64,000 nt of DNA from Terriglobia bacterium (GTDB taxonomy: Bacteria; Acidobacteriota; Terriglobia; Bryobacterales; Bryobacteraceae): contig JAIQFK010000001.1 in NCBI GenBank assembly GCA_020073305.1, positions 186,001-250,000 on the forward strand, read 5' to 3'. The position numbers and the translations under genes were made by a program. Of this stretch, positions 51,107-60,842 are shown piece after piece; the stretch's first letter is position 1; each line of letters opens with the position of its first letter. Below the pieces are notes generated by a model that made no database searches, was not told where the DNA came from, and was given only the letters and a program-made list of their open reading frames with translations.

Positions 51107-51143
51107 GGGGACAGAGTCCCCTTTAGCCCGTCCCCTTTAGCCC
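51107..51143. repeat. Tandem GTCCCCTTTAGCCC repeat with palindrome
   Basis: GTCCCCTTTAGCCC occurs twice in tandem (51116-51129 and 51130-51143). The first is preceded by GGGGAC-AGA, making GGGGAC-AGA-GTCCCC (51107-51121). The same 14-mer is at 48169-48182 in the same orientation, so identical repeats bracket the TIR/ATPase pair. The remaining 240 bases between the TIR start and this repeat show no gene. Confidence 0.7.
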
Positions 51144-51985
51144 TAATGGCGCTCGGCCCGGTCGGCCAGCTTCGTTGGCTTGATGCCGAATTCATGTTCG
51201 AGGCCTTCGATGTCGGCGTTGTAACCGACACGATCGAACCACTCGAGCATCAAGGCGAAGTCCTGGTTGTTCTTGCGGACCTCTTCGATCGGCACTCGGA
51301 CGAACTTGATCGTCCGGCCGAGGCCTCTGCTCAAGATCGTCGCGGCCTGAGGTATGGTCACCGCGTCGCCGGCGAGATCGATCTCCCGACCATTAAGGGC
51401 TGAGGCGTCCGTGAACGCTCGGGCTCCATACTTGCCGATGTCGTCCACCGCGATCATTTGCAGCACCGTCTTGGGGTCCATCGCGGCGCACAGCTGGTCA
51501 CCGTTCAGAAACCAGGGCGAGGTCAGGTTCTCCATGAAGAACACTGGTCGGATGATCACCCGGGATGGGAAGCCAAGGCCGCGAATGGTCTCTTCGATGC
51601 GCCACTTGTTCTCGAAGTGCGGAATGCCTGTCTGTCGGTGGGCGGACCCCACCGACGAGTACACGAAGTGCTGGATGCCGACCTTGCGTGCCATCATCGC
51701 GAAGCGCTTGCCTTGCTCTTCTTCGCCCTCGACGCCGGCCTCCCAGGTGTTCTGGACGGCGAACGTGCCCCAGGCACCCATTAAAGCGGCCTCAAGCGAC
51801 GCCGCATCGTTGAGGTCGCCCTTTACGACCTCGGCTCCGGCGGCGGCGAGCGTCTGCGCGGCGTTGCTGTCGACCTTGCGGGTCATCGCCCGGATTTTGA
51901 ACCCCTTGCCTGCCAGGTGCCGTGCGACCGCGCCTCCCTGTTTGCCCGTGGCGCCGGTGATGAGAACGATACGAGTGTCAGCCAT
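51143..51985 (-). CDS. NmrA-like NAD(P)-binding protein
   Basis: A 280-residue Rossmann-fold protein of the atypical SDR/NmrA group. The N-terminal dinucleotide motif is IVLITGATGKQGGAVARHLA. GAEVVKGDLNDAASLEAALM, then FVYSSVGSAHRQTGIPHFEN and IIRPVFFMENLTSPW follow the usual order. The stop codon overlaps the last base of the tandem repeat. Activity is unknown; members include redox sensors and isoflavone-reductase-like enzymes. Confidence 0.85.
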   Translation of the reverse strand: MADTRIVLITGATGKQGGAVARHLAGKGFKIRAMTRKVDSNAAQTLAAAGAEVVKGDLNDAASLEAALMGAWGTFAVQNTWEAGVEGEEEQGKRFAMMARKVGIQHFVYSSVGSAHRQTGIPHFENKWRIEETIRGLGFPSRVIIRPVFFMENLTSPWFLNGDQLCAAMDPKTVLQMIAVDDIGKYGARAFTDASALNGREIDLAGDAVTIPQAATILSRGLGRTIKFVRVPIEEVRKNNQDFALMLEWFDRVGYNADIEGLEHEFGIKPTKLADRAERH

Positions 51986-52087
51986 GACGTTGCTCTCCTT
52001 ATCTTAAGGGAAAGGTGCCACACGAGTACACGCGGGTCGTTTCTTCCAGGCGGATAACGGCGCATACGGAAACTATCCGCTTGGGAA

Positions 52088-52209
52088 AAAGGGGGACGCA
52101 TTTCCTAAGAGCATTCATCCCAGTGATCCTTTGGACCAGCAGAGTTTGCAGCCAAAGGTCCATTTTATGCCGATGCCGTTTGACGTGCGATAAATGCGCT
52201 GTCCCCTTT
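52088..52209. repeat. Degenerate RAYT-type palindrome
   Basis: AAAGGGGGACGCATTTCCTAAGAGC (from 52088) is the reverse complement of part of the 48119-48182 element (shared GACGCATTTCCTAAGAGC). At the other end AAATGCGCTGTCCCCTTT (52192-52209) completes the palindrome. The element sits in a 360-base gap (51986-52345). The only other structure seen there is a GGGTCG-GGCGTG-CGACCC hairpin (52300-52317) in the leader of the next gene. Confidence 0.6.
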
Positions 52210-52345
52210 CCTACCCCTCGCCCCGTTTCCTCGTCTTTAGTGCGTTGAATAGACTTCCGGCGGCTGGGGAGGGGCGAAGTCTGGACGGCACGAAAAAATG
52301 GGTCGGGCGTGCGACCCCTACAAGCACATTTCGTAAGGAGTAGAA

Positions 52346-54070
52346 TTGACACAACTGGTCAAGCTGGTGAAGAACACGTTGGTCTGGGTCTGGATTTGTT
52401 TTCTCGCAACAAGTGCTGGTGCGCAAACGCAGAGCGCGTCTGAGATGAGTTCGCGCGAGGCGCCGGCCACCTTCAAGACCAAAGTCAATCTGGTGCTGGT
52501 GCCGGTGGTGGTGCGCGATAACCAGGGTCACGCAGTGGGAACTCTGAAGCAAGAGGATTTCCAGGTCTTCGACAAAGGCAAGCCGCAGGTGATCACGAAG
52601 TTTTCAATGGAGAAATCCGGACGGCCCATCACCGCGGAGCAAGTAAACGCGAATCCGGGCGAGACGGCGGCGGGTCCGGAGGCGGCGATGCCGATTCCGG
52701 AGCGATACACCGGATATCTTTTCGACGATATCCACCTGGCTTTTGCCGACCTGACGCGGGTGCGGGACGCCGCGGACCGGCATCTGGCTTCGCTGGCATC
52801 GACGGAGCGGGCGGCGATTTTTACGACCTCGGGGCAAAACACGCTCGACTTCACCGACGATCACGAAAAGCTGCATGACACACTGCTTCGGCTTCGCCCA
52901 CGGCCGGTGGTGCCCTCCGCGCAGGGTGATTGTCCGGAGGTGGATTACTACATGGCGGACGCCATCCTAAACAAGAATGATCAGCAGGCGTTAGCCGCCG
53001 CAACGCAGGAGGCCATGGTATGCATGGGCCTGGATCCGAGCCAGGGGAGTTCACTGCAAGTGGCGCAGCAGGCGGCGAGATCCGCGGCCCAACGCAACCT
53101 GCAGACAGGGGAACACGATACGCACTTATCATTCACGGTGCTGAAGGATGTGGTGCGCCGGATGGCGGCGATGCCGGGACAGCGCAGCATGGTGCTGCTG
53201 TCGCCCGGTTTTTTTTCGACGGCGGATCTTTTCCAGGAGAAAACCGAGATCATCGATCGCGCGATCCATGCCAACGTCATCATCAGCGCTCTGGACGCAC
53301 GCGGGTTGTACACCATCATTCCGGGCGGCGATGCGTCGCAGGCGACCGTGGATGTTACTTTGAGCGCGGTGAAGTCCCAGTACCAGACCGACAGCGCCTT
53401 GATGCAGGCTGACGTGCTGGCCGAGCTGGCGGAAGGCACAGGCGGCAGTTGGGTTCATAACACCAACGATCTGGATGCGGGATTCAAGCGTGTGGCCGAT
53501 CCACCGGAATATTTTTATGTGCTGGGCTTTTCACCGCAAAATCTGAAGCTGGACGGCGCCTTTCACAAGCTGAAAGTTGTGGTGAAGGAGGCGAGCAAGC
53601 TGAGCCTGCAGGCCCGGCGCGGCTACTATGCCCCCCGGCACGTAGCCGACGCGGTGGAGACCGCCAAGCGAGAGATCGAAGAAGCTCTGTTCTCGCGCGA
53701 AGAAATCCACGATATTCCGGTGGAACTGCACACGCAGTTTTTCAAATCCAGCGAGGACAGCGCCCGGCTCGCGGTGCTGGTTCGCGTGGACGTGAAACAC
53801 ATCCGCTTCCGAAAAGAGGAGGGGCGGAACCGGAATGATCTGACGGTGGTGTCGGGCTTGTTCGACCGGAATGGAAACTACGTGACGGCGAACGAGAAAG
53901 TCATCGAGATGCGCCTGAAGGACGAGACACTGGAAGGCAAGCTCGGCCAAGGGATCACGGTGAGGACAAGTTTCGACGTGAAGCCAGGAGGGTACCTGGT
54001 GCGGTTGGTGGTGCGGGATGCCGAAGGGCAGACGATGTCAGCGCAGAACGGCGCTGTCGAGATTCCGTAA
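52346..54070 (+). CDS. VWFA-related acidobacterial protein
   Basis: A 574-residue protein. TTG 52346 is chosen because TAAGGAG lies 5 bases upstream and the resulting N-terminus is a signal peptide (LVWVWICFLATSAGAQ). The conserved strand TFKTKVNLVLVPVVVRDNQG, then LKQEDFQVFDKGKPQVITKF matches the family. The A-domain has YLFDDIHLAFADLTRVRDAA, then SMVLLSPGFFSTADLFQEKT. The C-terminal part includes YYVLG-like YVLGFSPQNLKLDGAFHKLK and RRGYYAPRH. It precedes the second member of the family by 13 bases in one operon. Confidence 0.85.
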   Translation: MTQLVKLVKNTLVWVWICFLATSAGAQTQSASEMSSREAPATFKTKVNLVLVPVVVRDNQGHAVGTLKQEDFQVFDKGKPQVITKFSMEKSGRPITAEQVNANPGETAAGPEAAMPIPERYTGYLFDDIHLAFADLTRVRDAADRHLASLASTERAAIFTTSGQNTLDFTDDHEKLHDTLLRLRPRPVVPSAQGDCPEVDYYMADAILNKNDQQALAAATQEAMVCMGLDPSQGSSLQVAQQAARSAAQRNLQTGEHDTHLSFTVLKDVVRRMAAMPGQRSMVLLSPGFFSTADLFQEKTEIIDRAIHANVIISALDARGLYTIIPGGDASQATVDVTLSAVKSQYQTDSALMQADVLAELAEGTGGSWVHNTNDLDAGFKRVADPPEYFYVLGFSPQNLKLDGAFHKLKVVVKEASKLSLQARRGYYAPRHVADAVETAKREIEEALFSREEIHDIPVELHTQFFKSSEDSARLAVLVRVDVKHIRFRKEEGRNRNDLTVVSGLFDRNGNYVTANEKVIEMRLKDETLEGKLGQGITVRTSFDVKPGGYLVRLVVRDAEGQTMSAQNGAVEIP

Positions 54071-54083
54071 GGGGAGGTGTGAG

Positions 54084-56453
54084 ATGCAGCTTCGCCATTT
54101 GATGCTGACGACGGGAGTTCTTTGGCTGGCGGTGACAGGAGCGCAAGCCCAGCAGCCGAGCCCGCCGGCGCCGGCAGAGGCCCAGGCGATCATCCGGACC
54201 GAGACCAAGCTGGTGCTTGTGGATGCGGTGGTAATGGACAAGAAGGGAAACTACATCCACGATCTCACGGCCAAAGAGTTTCGCGTCTGGGAAGACAACA
54301 AGGAGCAGGCCATCAAGAGTTTTTCATTCGAGGCCGAGCCCACGGGACCCTCCAACACCCAGAAGCGATACCTGGTGCTGTTCTTTGATAACTCGACCAT
54401 GGAGTCTGGAGACCAGATTCGGGCGCGTGACGCCGCGGCGAAGTTCATTGACAACAACGCAGGCCCCAATCGTTTAATCGCGATCGTGAATTTCGGCGGC
54501 AGCGTACGCATCGCGCAGAATTTCACGGCGGATGCGGAGCGGCTGAAACAAGTGGTAAAAGGCGTGAAATTTTCGTCGGTCGCGCCCAACGCGCAGCCGG
54601 TCTCCATGGGCCTACCGACGTTGGGAAACGCCGAATCGGATTTTGGTGTGCGCAGCGTATTGCTGGCCTTGCGGAGCATGGCCAAGAATCTGGCGTCGGT
54701 GCCGGGCCGCAAGAGCCTTATCATGTTCACTTCCGGATTTGTTCTCAATGATGAAAACAGGTCGGAGCTCACGGCCACGATCGATGCGTGCAACCGGGCG
54801 AACGTCGCGATTTATCCCATAGACGTTCGCGGCCTGGTGGCGAGCGCGCCGGGGCCGTTGACCGGAATCACTTCACCCTCGAACTTGCCGGCGCCCCGGC
54901 TGCTGCGGGCGGCTCTGAGTTACCCGGCGGGCGCGTTTGGGAATTCATTCTTTGCCCAGCATGGCGGAGGAGCCGGCGGCGGTGGCGGAGCTGGCGGTGG
55001 TGGCGGCGGGCATGGCGGTGGCGCGGGTGGCGGAGCTGGCGGGGGAACTGGCGGTGGAGCAGGCGGCGGGGCTGGTGGGGGCAAGGGCGGATCTGGCGGC
55101 TCAAGCGGCGGCTCGGGTGGCGGCAAGGGCGGCTCGGGTAGCGGGTCAGGCGGCGGTAAGGGCGGCACGACTGGAGGCTCAGGCGGCGGTAAGGGCGGCA
55201 CGGTCGGCTCGGGTGGTGCGCGCGGTGGCGGCGGTACGACGCAGAATCCATACACAGCGAATCCGTACATGACGAATAATCCGTACAACATGCCGCGCCA
55301 GATTGTTCCGGCGTTCCCGGAAAGCGCTTCCACCAACCAACAGGTTCTCTACATGCTGGCCGAGGGCACCGGTGGTTTTGTGATTCTGAACACGAATGAT
55401 CTTCTGGGCGGATTGGAGAAGATCGGCAAAGAGCAGAACGAGTATTACGTGGTGGGCTATGCACCGACAGACTCGCCGGAGGGAAGCTGCCATACGCTGC
55501 GCGTAAAGGTGGATCGCGGCGGGACCAACGTGAGGGCGCGCAGCGGCTACTGCAATGTCCGGCCCAAAGACCTCCTGGCCGGAGACCCGTCGGAGAAAGA
55601 ACTGGAGAGTCGCGCCGCGGGGTCGCAGGCGGGAAGCGTGGCGGCCTCCATGCAGGTTCCGTTCTTTTATACGGCTCCGGATACGGCGCGCGTGGATGTG
55701 GCGATGGAGATATCGCCGGACGCGGTGAAGTTCGAAAAGACGAAAGGAAAATTTCATTCGACGGTGAACGTTCTGGGAATCGCGTACCGGCCGGACGGAA
55801 CGGTGGGAGCGCGCTTCAGCGACACCATCAAGCTGGATCTGCAGAACAAGAAGGAACTGGAAGCTTTCAAGCAGCAGCCGGTTTACTACGAGAATCAATT
55901 TGAGGTGGCGCCGGGCAAGTACAACCTCAAGGTGGTATTCAGCACCGGCGGAGAAGGCTTCGGCAAGGTGGAAACGCCGCTTACGATTGATCCATACGAC
56001 GGCAAACAGTTCGGGTTGAGCGCACTGGCCTTGAGCAAAGACGTCCACAAATTGGCTGATGTCAACACGGGACTCGACGCGGAACTGTTGGAGGGCAAGA
56101 CGCCGCTGGTGACGCAAGGGATGCAGGTGACGCCCGCGGGCAGTACCCGTTTCAAGAAGAGCGACCTGAGCGCGGTGTATGCAGAGGTCTATGAGCCGCT
56201 GCTTGCAGGTCCCAATCCGCCGATTGTCGCGGTGCAGCTACGGATACTGGACCGAAAGACCGGCGAGCAGAAGGAGGATACCGGACTGATCAATGTTGGC
56301 GCGTACGTTCGCAAGGATAGTCCCATGGTCCCGGTGGGGCTCAAGTTGCGCGTGGAGGCGCTGACGGCGGGTTCGTACCGCGCGGAGTTGAAAGCGATCG
56401 ATTCGGTGGGACATAATTCTCCGGTTCGCACGGCGGATTTCGACGTGGAGTAG
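54084..56453 (+). CDS. VWFA-related acidobacterial protein with long Gly-rich insert
   Basis: A 789-residue protein from ATG 54084, with GGGGAGG upstream and signal peptide MQLRHLMLTTGVLWLAVTGA. The A-domain is as in the neighbour (LVLVDAVVMDKKGNYIHDLT, VLFFDNSTMESGDQIRARDA, LIMFTSGFVLNDENRSELTA). Residues of about 294-390 are almost pure Gly with Ala, Ser, Lys and His, followed by a YTANPYMTNNPYNM segment. The family motif YYVVGYAPTDSPEGSCHTLR and RARSGYC follow. The C-terminal 240 residues form unassigned beta-rich domains. It is probably a secreted or surface-attached protein. Confidence 0.85.
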   Translation: MQLRHLMLTTGVLWLAVTGAQAQQPSPPAPAEAQAIIRTETKLVLVDAVVMDKKGNYIHDLTAKEFRVWEDNKEQAIKSFSFEAEPTGPSNTQKRYLVLFFDNSTMESGDQIRARDAAAKFIDNNAGPNRLIAIVNFGGSVRIAQNFTADAERLKQVVKGVKFSSVAPNAQPVSMGLPTLGNAESDFGVRSVLLALRSMAKNLASVPGRKSLIMFTSGFVLNDENRSELTATIDACNRANVAIYPIDVRGLVASAPGPLTGITSPSNLPAPRLLRAALSYPAGAFGNSFFAQHGGGAGGGGGAGGGGGGHGGGAGGGAGGGTGGGAGGGAGGGKGGSGGSSGGSGGGKGGSGSGSGGGKGGTTGGSGGGKGGTVGSGGARGGGGTTQNPYTANPYMTNNPYNMPRQIVPAFPESASTNQQVLYMLAEGTGGFVILNTNDLLGGLEKIGKEQNEYYVVGYAPTDSPEGSCHTLRVKVDRGGTNVRARSGYCNVRPKDLLAGDPSEKELESRAAGSQAGSVAASMQVPFFYTAPDTARVDVAMEISPDAVKFEKTKGKFHSTVNVLGIAYRPDGTVGARFSDTIKLDLQNKKELEAFKQQPVYYENQFEVAPGKYNLKVVFSTGGEGFGKVETPLTIDPYDGKQFGLSALALSKDVHKLADVNTGLDAELLEGKTPLVTQGMQVTPAGSTRFKKSDLSAVYAEVYEPLLAGPNPPIVAVQLRILDRKTGEQKEDTGLINVGAYVRKDSPMVPVGLKLRVEALTAGSYRAELKAIDSVGHNSPVRTADFDVE

Positions 56454-56483
56454 AAGCAAAACACCGCTTGCTTCGCGCGCGGC

Positions 56484-57509
56484 TCAGTTTGATGCCGGGA
56501 GCTGTTCCGCTTTGAAGCCGCGGTCTTGCAGGAGGCGGACTACGCCTTCTTTCCCGACCAGGTGGCCCGCGCCGACCACGATGAAGCAGCGCTCGTGGTT
56601 CATCAGACACTGCTGGGCGGCGTCGGCCATGTGCGGATTGCGGTCACCGAATACTCTCTTCTGAAGGCCGGAGGCGCCTTCCCATCCGGCGGAGACCAGC
56701 CTGTCGAGCTTATCGGCGTCTCCGGTCATCCACGCGTTCTTGAATTCCTGGACGAGCTGCTGGCTGGCGGAACTGGTCTTGAGGGTGGCGGCCAGGTACT
56801 GCTCCTGTTTATTCTCGGGTATGTCGGACAGCAGCCGCAATTGCCATTCGGCAGTTTCGAGTTGTTCCACGCGCATGCGATCTCCGGCGAGATTGAGGAA
56901 ATGCTGGTCAATTCCCAACTCAGGTTTCATGCCCGATGCCTGCAGCGGCAGCATGGAAGCCATCACGGTGGCGAGCCAGGGCTTGAACCTGGCAAAGACT
57001 TCCGAGGGCATTCCGTTTTCGTCGCAGAATTTTGCCACGAGCGTTTTTGTTTGCGGGCTGACGTGATTCCACAGCGAATCGTTGAACGGGTACATCCCCT
57101 TGGCCAGGAGGAGTGGCTGGAGCTTGCTCTGATCGATCTTGTTCAAGTCCACTTCGACCACCAGCACGTCGGAATTCCGGAAAGCTTCCTCAATATGCCG
57201 CGGCAATGGATACATATCGCTGGATGCGACATGGATGGAGCCGAGCAAGTATACGGAACGGCTGCCGGATGAGACTTTCCAGATCAGGCCCCGGCCAGCG
57301 CCGGATCGTGTCTGCTCGGCCAGCGGGTTGGCGTCGGTGGCGTTGTCCCAGGCCGGCTGGCTCGCAGCGGACGGTGGGGGAGCGGGCAGCGTGACGACCA
57401 GCGTGTCCGGTGTTCCTTTAGGCTCCTGTGCGTTCGCTGCGGCGACCGTGACGAGTGCGAGAATTACCGCGAGGGTGGAGCGACAGCGAGATGTGACGGA
57501 TCGCATCAT
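56484..57509 (-). CDS. TraB/GumN family protein (exported)
   Basis: A 341-residue protein from ATG 57509 with signal peptide (LAVILALVTVAAANAQ). The TraB/GumN (Tiki-like) pattern is present: LIWKVSSGSRSVYLLGSIHV with the first GSxH motif, then VLVVEVDLNKIDQSK with a conserved glutamate, and near the end CFIVVGAGHLVGKEGVVRLL with the GAGHLxG motif. Members are predicted metalloproteases, with Tiki activity proven in animals only. It is convergent with the VWFA gene, 30 bases apart. Confidence 0.85.
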   Translation of the reverse strand: MMRSVTSRCRSTLAVILALVTVAAANAQEPKGTPDTLVVTLPAPPPSAASQPAWDNATDANPLAEQTRSGAGRGLIWKVSSGSRSVYLLGSIHVASSDMYPLPRHIEEAFRNSDVLVVEVDLNKIDQSKLQPLLLAKGMYPFNDSLWNHVSPQTKTLVAKFCDENGMPSEVFARFKPWLATVMASMLPLQASGMKPELGIDQHFLNLAGDRMRVEQLETAEWQLRLLSDIPENKQEQYLAATLKTSSASQQLVQEFKNAWMTGDADKLDRLVSAGWEGASGLQKRVFGDRNPHMADAAQQCLMNHERCFIVVGAGHLVGKEGVVRLLQDRGFKAEQLPASN

Positions 57510-57597
57510 CGTTTCTGATCCGAGGCGCAATTTCGATTTTAAAGGGGCTCGACGGGCGATTAACAGCCATCGAAGGTTAACAAATGAGGGCTATTGA

Positions 57598-57623
57598 CCA
57601 CTCCCTTTGGTCGCGGCTCAGAA
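57598..57623. repeat. Partial copy of the 11595 repeat
   Basis: CCACTCCCTTTGGTCGCGGCTCAG matches the left part of the element at 11580-11607, two T shorter. The pairing arm is not present here. It lies in the gap between the TraB gene start and the GH13 stop. Confidence 0.55.
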
Positions 57624-57633
57624 AAACGATGTG

Positions 57634-59532
57634 TTACTGGGCCAGGTAATAGATGGCGGCCGAGTGAGGCGGGAGTTCGAAGGTCAGGCGGCCGGCTCGC
57701 GCTTGCGCGTCGGGCGCTGCGCCGAGTTCGTCATGTATCGATGCGTTCTCAGGAATCCGGAACGCCCCGGTCTGGATGGAGAGAGCCGCTTTTTCCGCGC
57801 CGGTGTTGAAGGCCACCAGCGCGGCCGAGGCGCCGGCGACTCTGGCGAACGCGTAGATCCGTTCGCTGGCCGCCATCTGCAGCATGGAACCGCGCCGCAG
57901 GGGAGCGAGGCGGGCGCGCAGGCGGGTTAACCGGCGCAGGTGATCGAAAACCAATTGCTCTTCCGGGCGGCGGCCTGAAGGCTCGAAAGCGTTGCGAAAG
58001 TCGTCGCGCCAGCCTCCCGGGAAATCGCGACGATTGTCGGGATCGTTGCCGCCGCGCATGGCGATTTCGTCGCCGTAGTAGACCATGGGAATGCCCCGCG
58101 CCGTCATGAGGAAGGTGAACGCGAGTTGCAGCTCGTCGGCTGTAGCGCCTGGCTCGTTCATGAATCGCGCGACATCGTGCAGCCCGAGAAAAGTGACCAG
58201 CCGATTCGGATCCGGGTACAGATAATCGTGGGCCAGCACTTTGCCCAGATCCTCAGCCGCCGCCTTGCGCGCGAAGACGCGGCGAAGGGCGCCGTATAAC
58301 GGAAAATCGAAGAGCGCGTCGATACCGGAATCGATGCCGTCGAATCGCGGTTTGCCTCCCTGGAAGAACGACACCAGAGCGGGATCTTCGTCGAACAGCT
58401 CGCCGACCACGCGGAAGCCCGGGTATTCGAGTTTGATGGCCGCGCTCCAATCGCGCCAGAAGCCGCGCGGCACATAGGGGAGGGTGTCCTGGCGGATGCC
58501 ATCGATCCCGGTCGCGCCAATCCACCAGAGCGTGTTCTGAATGAGATATCGCGACACTTCGGGGTCGTTCTGGTTCAGATCGGGCAGGATGTCGATGAAC
58601 CATCCTTCGAGCGTGCTTCTGGTGAGAGCCGGCGTGGCGTGAGGGTCCATCAAGGTCCAGGTCTGCCAGGGGTTGGCGAGATGTTTCTGAGCGGTTCCGT
58701 TGAACCAGGTGGGCCTCGGGGAATCGGTGACCCAGGGATGATACGGCCCGGTGTGATTGGCAACGTGGTCCTGAATGACTTTCATGCCGAGCGAATGCGC
58801 GGCCTCGACGAGCTTCTGGAAAGTAGCGAGATCGCCGAAGTGTTCGTCGACTCCGTAAAAATCGACGGCGCCGTAACCGTGGTAATCCGTAACGGGCTGG
58901 CCATCGTATTTTTCACGCTCGTTAAGATGATTGACGTTTTCGTAGATCGGATTCAGCCAAAGAGCGGTGACGCCGAGATCCTTGAGATAAGGGAGATGGT
59001 TGAGAATTCCCTGAAGATCGCCGCCGTGATAATAGCGGGGCTTGCGACGGTCGTGCAATCCGCGCGAAACAGGCGGGTCGTCGTTCGAAAGGTCTCCGTT
59101 GGCGAAACGATCGGGCATGATGAGGTAGATCACGTCGTCGGGCGAGAAACCCTGGAAGCGGCCTTCGCGCGGCAGGGGCCCAAGTAACTGGAACGGCGCG
59201 ATCGCGGCGCCTTCGGGCGTGAAGATTTCGAGCGGATAGGAGCCGGGCTTTGCATTTTTGCCGACTTCCACGTCCACGAATAAATAGGTTCCCACGGCGT
59301 TGGTGTGCGCTCGCGAGAGAGTGACTCCCTCAGCCGCGCACTTCACGGTGGCTCCGCGAAGATCCCTGCCGGAGATCAGCAAGCGGACAGGATTGAGACT
59401 GTGACCGGTCCACCAGTTGGGCGGTTCGACTTTGCGGACCTCGGGAGCGGCAGAGGCGGCGGCAGAGACACACAGCAGAAACCAGGCAGGCGAAAGCGCC
59501 CGCCCCACCTTTGCGATGCGCGCTGGCTTCAC
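57634..59532 (-). CDS. Exported GH13 cyclomaltodextrinase/neopullulanase-like enzyme
   Basis: A 632-residue enzyme from GTG 59532, preceded by AAGGA, whose start overlaps the transporter stop (GTGA). Signal peptide ends near SAAASAAP. The N-terminal domain (residues about 30-120) is cyclomaltodextrinase-N-like. The GH13 barrel follows: VIQDHVANH, nucleophile D349 in GIDGIRQDTL, acid/base E378 in VVGELFDEDP and the third carboxylate in LGLHDVARF (about residue 447). A C-terminal beta-sandwich completes it. It probably cuts maltodextrins or cyclodextrins in the periplasm. The longer frame upstream overlaps the transporter gene and is not real. Confidence 0.9.
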   Translation of the reverse strand: MKPARIAKVGRALSPAWFLLCVSAAASAAPEVRKVEPPNWWTGHSLNPVRLLISGRDLRGATVKCAAEGVTLSRAHTNAVGTYLFVDVEVGKNAKPGSYPLEIFTPEGAAIAPFQLLGPLPREGRFQGFSPDDVIYLIMPDRFANGDLSNDDPPVSRGLHDRRKPRYYHGGDLQGILNHLPYLKDLGVTALWLNPIYENVNHLNEREKYDGQPVTDYHGYGAVDFYGVDEHFGDLATFQKLVEAAHSLGMKVIQDHVANHTGPYHPWVTDSPRPTWFNGTAQKHLANPWQTWTLMDPHATPALTRSTLEGWFIDILPDLNQNDPEVSRYLIQNTLWWIGATGIDGIRQDTLPYVPRGFWRDWSAAIKLEYPGFRVVGELFDEDPALVSFFQGGKPRFDGIDSGIDALFDFPLYGALRRVFARKAAAEDLGKVLAHDYLYPDPNRLVTFLGLHDVARFMNEPGATADELQLAFTFLMTARGIPMVYYGDEIAMRGGNDPDNRRDFPGGWRDDFRNAFEPSGRRPEEQLVFDHLRRLTRLRARLAPLRRGSMLQMAASERIYAFARVAGASAALVAFNTGAEKAALSIQTGAFRIPENASIHDELGAAPDAQARAGRLTFELPPHSAAIYYLAQ

Positions 59533-60842
59533 GCCGCTTCCTTGTCGTAGACGCGGCGCATCAGCAGGGCGGCCAGCACCAGAAAGGCTCCGCCGGTGAC
59601 GACGGCGGCGAGGCGGTTGTTGTTGAGCAGGTGATTCATGACCCAGCCAAGGCCGAGCGAGGCGAGGATCTCGGGAATCACGATGAAGAAATTGAAAATG
59701 CCCATGTAGACGCCCATTTTTTCCGCGGGGAGGGAACCGGCGAGGATGGAGTACGGCATGGCCAGGGTGCTGGCCCACGCAATGCCGACTCCGGTCATCG
59801 ACAGCAGCAGAAGGTATTGGTTGTGAATCAGCAAGACGGAAAGTAATCCTGCGGCTCCACAAAGCAGACAGAGGCTGTGCGTGAGCTTGCGGCCGAGGGC
59901 GCGAGCCATGGATGGTAAAAGAAACGAGAATGCGAAGCAGACCGCGGAGTAAGCGGCAAAGCAGACGCCGCCCCAGGCGACGCCCGCGGTGTATTGAGGC
60001 GAAGTGGTACCGGTGGCGCCAAACACGTGATAGGCAACCGCAACGGGAAAGTAGAGCCACATGCAGAACAGCCCCAGCCACGTACAGATTTGCACCCAAG
60101 CAAGCTGGCGCATAGTCTGCGGCATGGCGCGAATGGCGGCAAGGATGTCGCGCGCGCCCGAGAGCGCGCCGCGGCTTTGCAACTTCATTCTTCGGAACGC
60201 CTCCAGGTCTTCGGGCGGCCGCTCCTTGGTACTCACAACCGTCCACATGACCGCGCTGAAGAACACGATGGAGCCGATGTAAAACGAAAATCTCACGGTC
60301 AGCGGAATGGCGCCGCCGCCGGTGCCTTGCCAGCGTCCCGCCAGCAGCCACGGCAGGGAAGAAGCAATCACCGCGCCCAGCCCGATGAACAGGCTCTGCA
60401 TGGCGAACCCGCGGGTACGCTGGTCTTCGGGCAGAAGGTCGGCGACAAAGGCGCGGAAAGGCTCCATGCTGATGTTGATGGAGGCATCGAGGATCCACAG
60501 CAGGCCAGCAGCCACCCAGATGGTAGGGGCGTTGGGCATGGCGACCAGCGCGAGCGAGCTGAGAATCGCGCCAGTCAAAAAATACGGACGGCGTCGCCCG
60601 AGCCGTCCCCACGTATGGTCACTCAGGTGGCCGATGATGGGCTGCACGATCAAGCCGGTGAGCGGCGCGGCCAGCCAGAGCATGGGGATCTGATCGGGCT
60701 TGGCGCCCAAGTATTCGTAGATGGCGCTCATGTTGGCCATCTGCAAACCCCAGCCGAACTGGATGCCGAAGAATCCGAAACACATGTTCCAGATCTGCCA
60801 GAAACTGGCGGACGTGCGGGCGGACGAAGTGACGGTGCTCAT
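59529..60842 (-). CDS. MFS sugar transporter (SLC45/GPH-like)
   Basis: A 437-residue polytopic protein with about 12 membrane helices. [20 protein letters not shown] opens the first helix, and [20 protein letters not shown] is the RRRP loop typical of the SLC45/GPH-like maltose/sucrose transporter branch. [20 protein letters not shown] follows. It sits between malQ and the GH13 gene with 4-base overlaps on both sides, so it most likely takes up maltose or maltodextrins. Confidence 0.88.
   Translation of the reverse strand: MSTVTSSARTSASFWQIWNMCFGFFGIQFGWGLQMANMSAIYEYLGAKPDQIPMLWLAAPLTGLIVQPIIGHLSDHTWGRLGRRRPYFLTGAILSSLALVAMPNAPTIWVAAGLLWILDASINISMEPFRAFVADLLPEDQRTRGFAMQSLFIGLGAVIASSLPWLLAGRWQGTGGGAIPLTVRFSFYIGSIVFFSAVMWTVVSTKERPPEDLEAFRRMKLQSRGALSGARDILAAIRAMPQTMRQLAWVQICTWLGLFCMWLYFPVAVAYHVFGATGTTSPQYTAGVAWGGVCFAAYSAVCFAFSFLLPSMARALGRKLTHSLCLLCGAAGLLSVLLIHNQYLLLLSMTGVGIAWASTLAMPYSILAGSLPAEKMGVYMGIFNFFIVIPEILASLGLGWVMNHLLNNNRLAAVVTGGAFLVLAALLMRRVYDKEAA

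Noticed and set aside
54963-55250. Repeat array resembling a CRISPR or tandem repeat
   Set aside because: It is coding sequence for a Gly-rich segment in frame, without regular spacers.
59533-60612. Upstream extension of the GH13 frame to 60612 giving a 992-residue protein
   Set aside because: It runs antiparallel in reading phase to the MFS transporter gene on the same strand, and the GTG start with AAGGA at 59532 gives a clean signal peptide.
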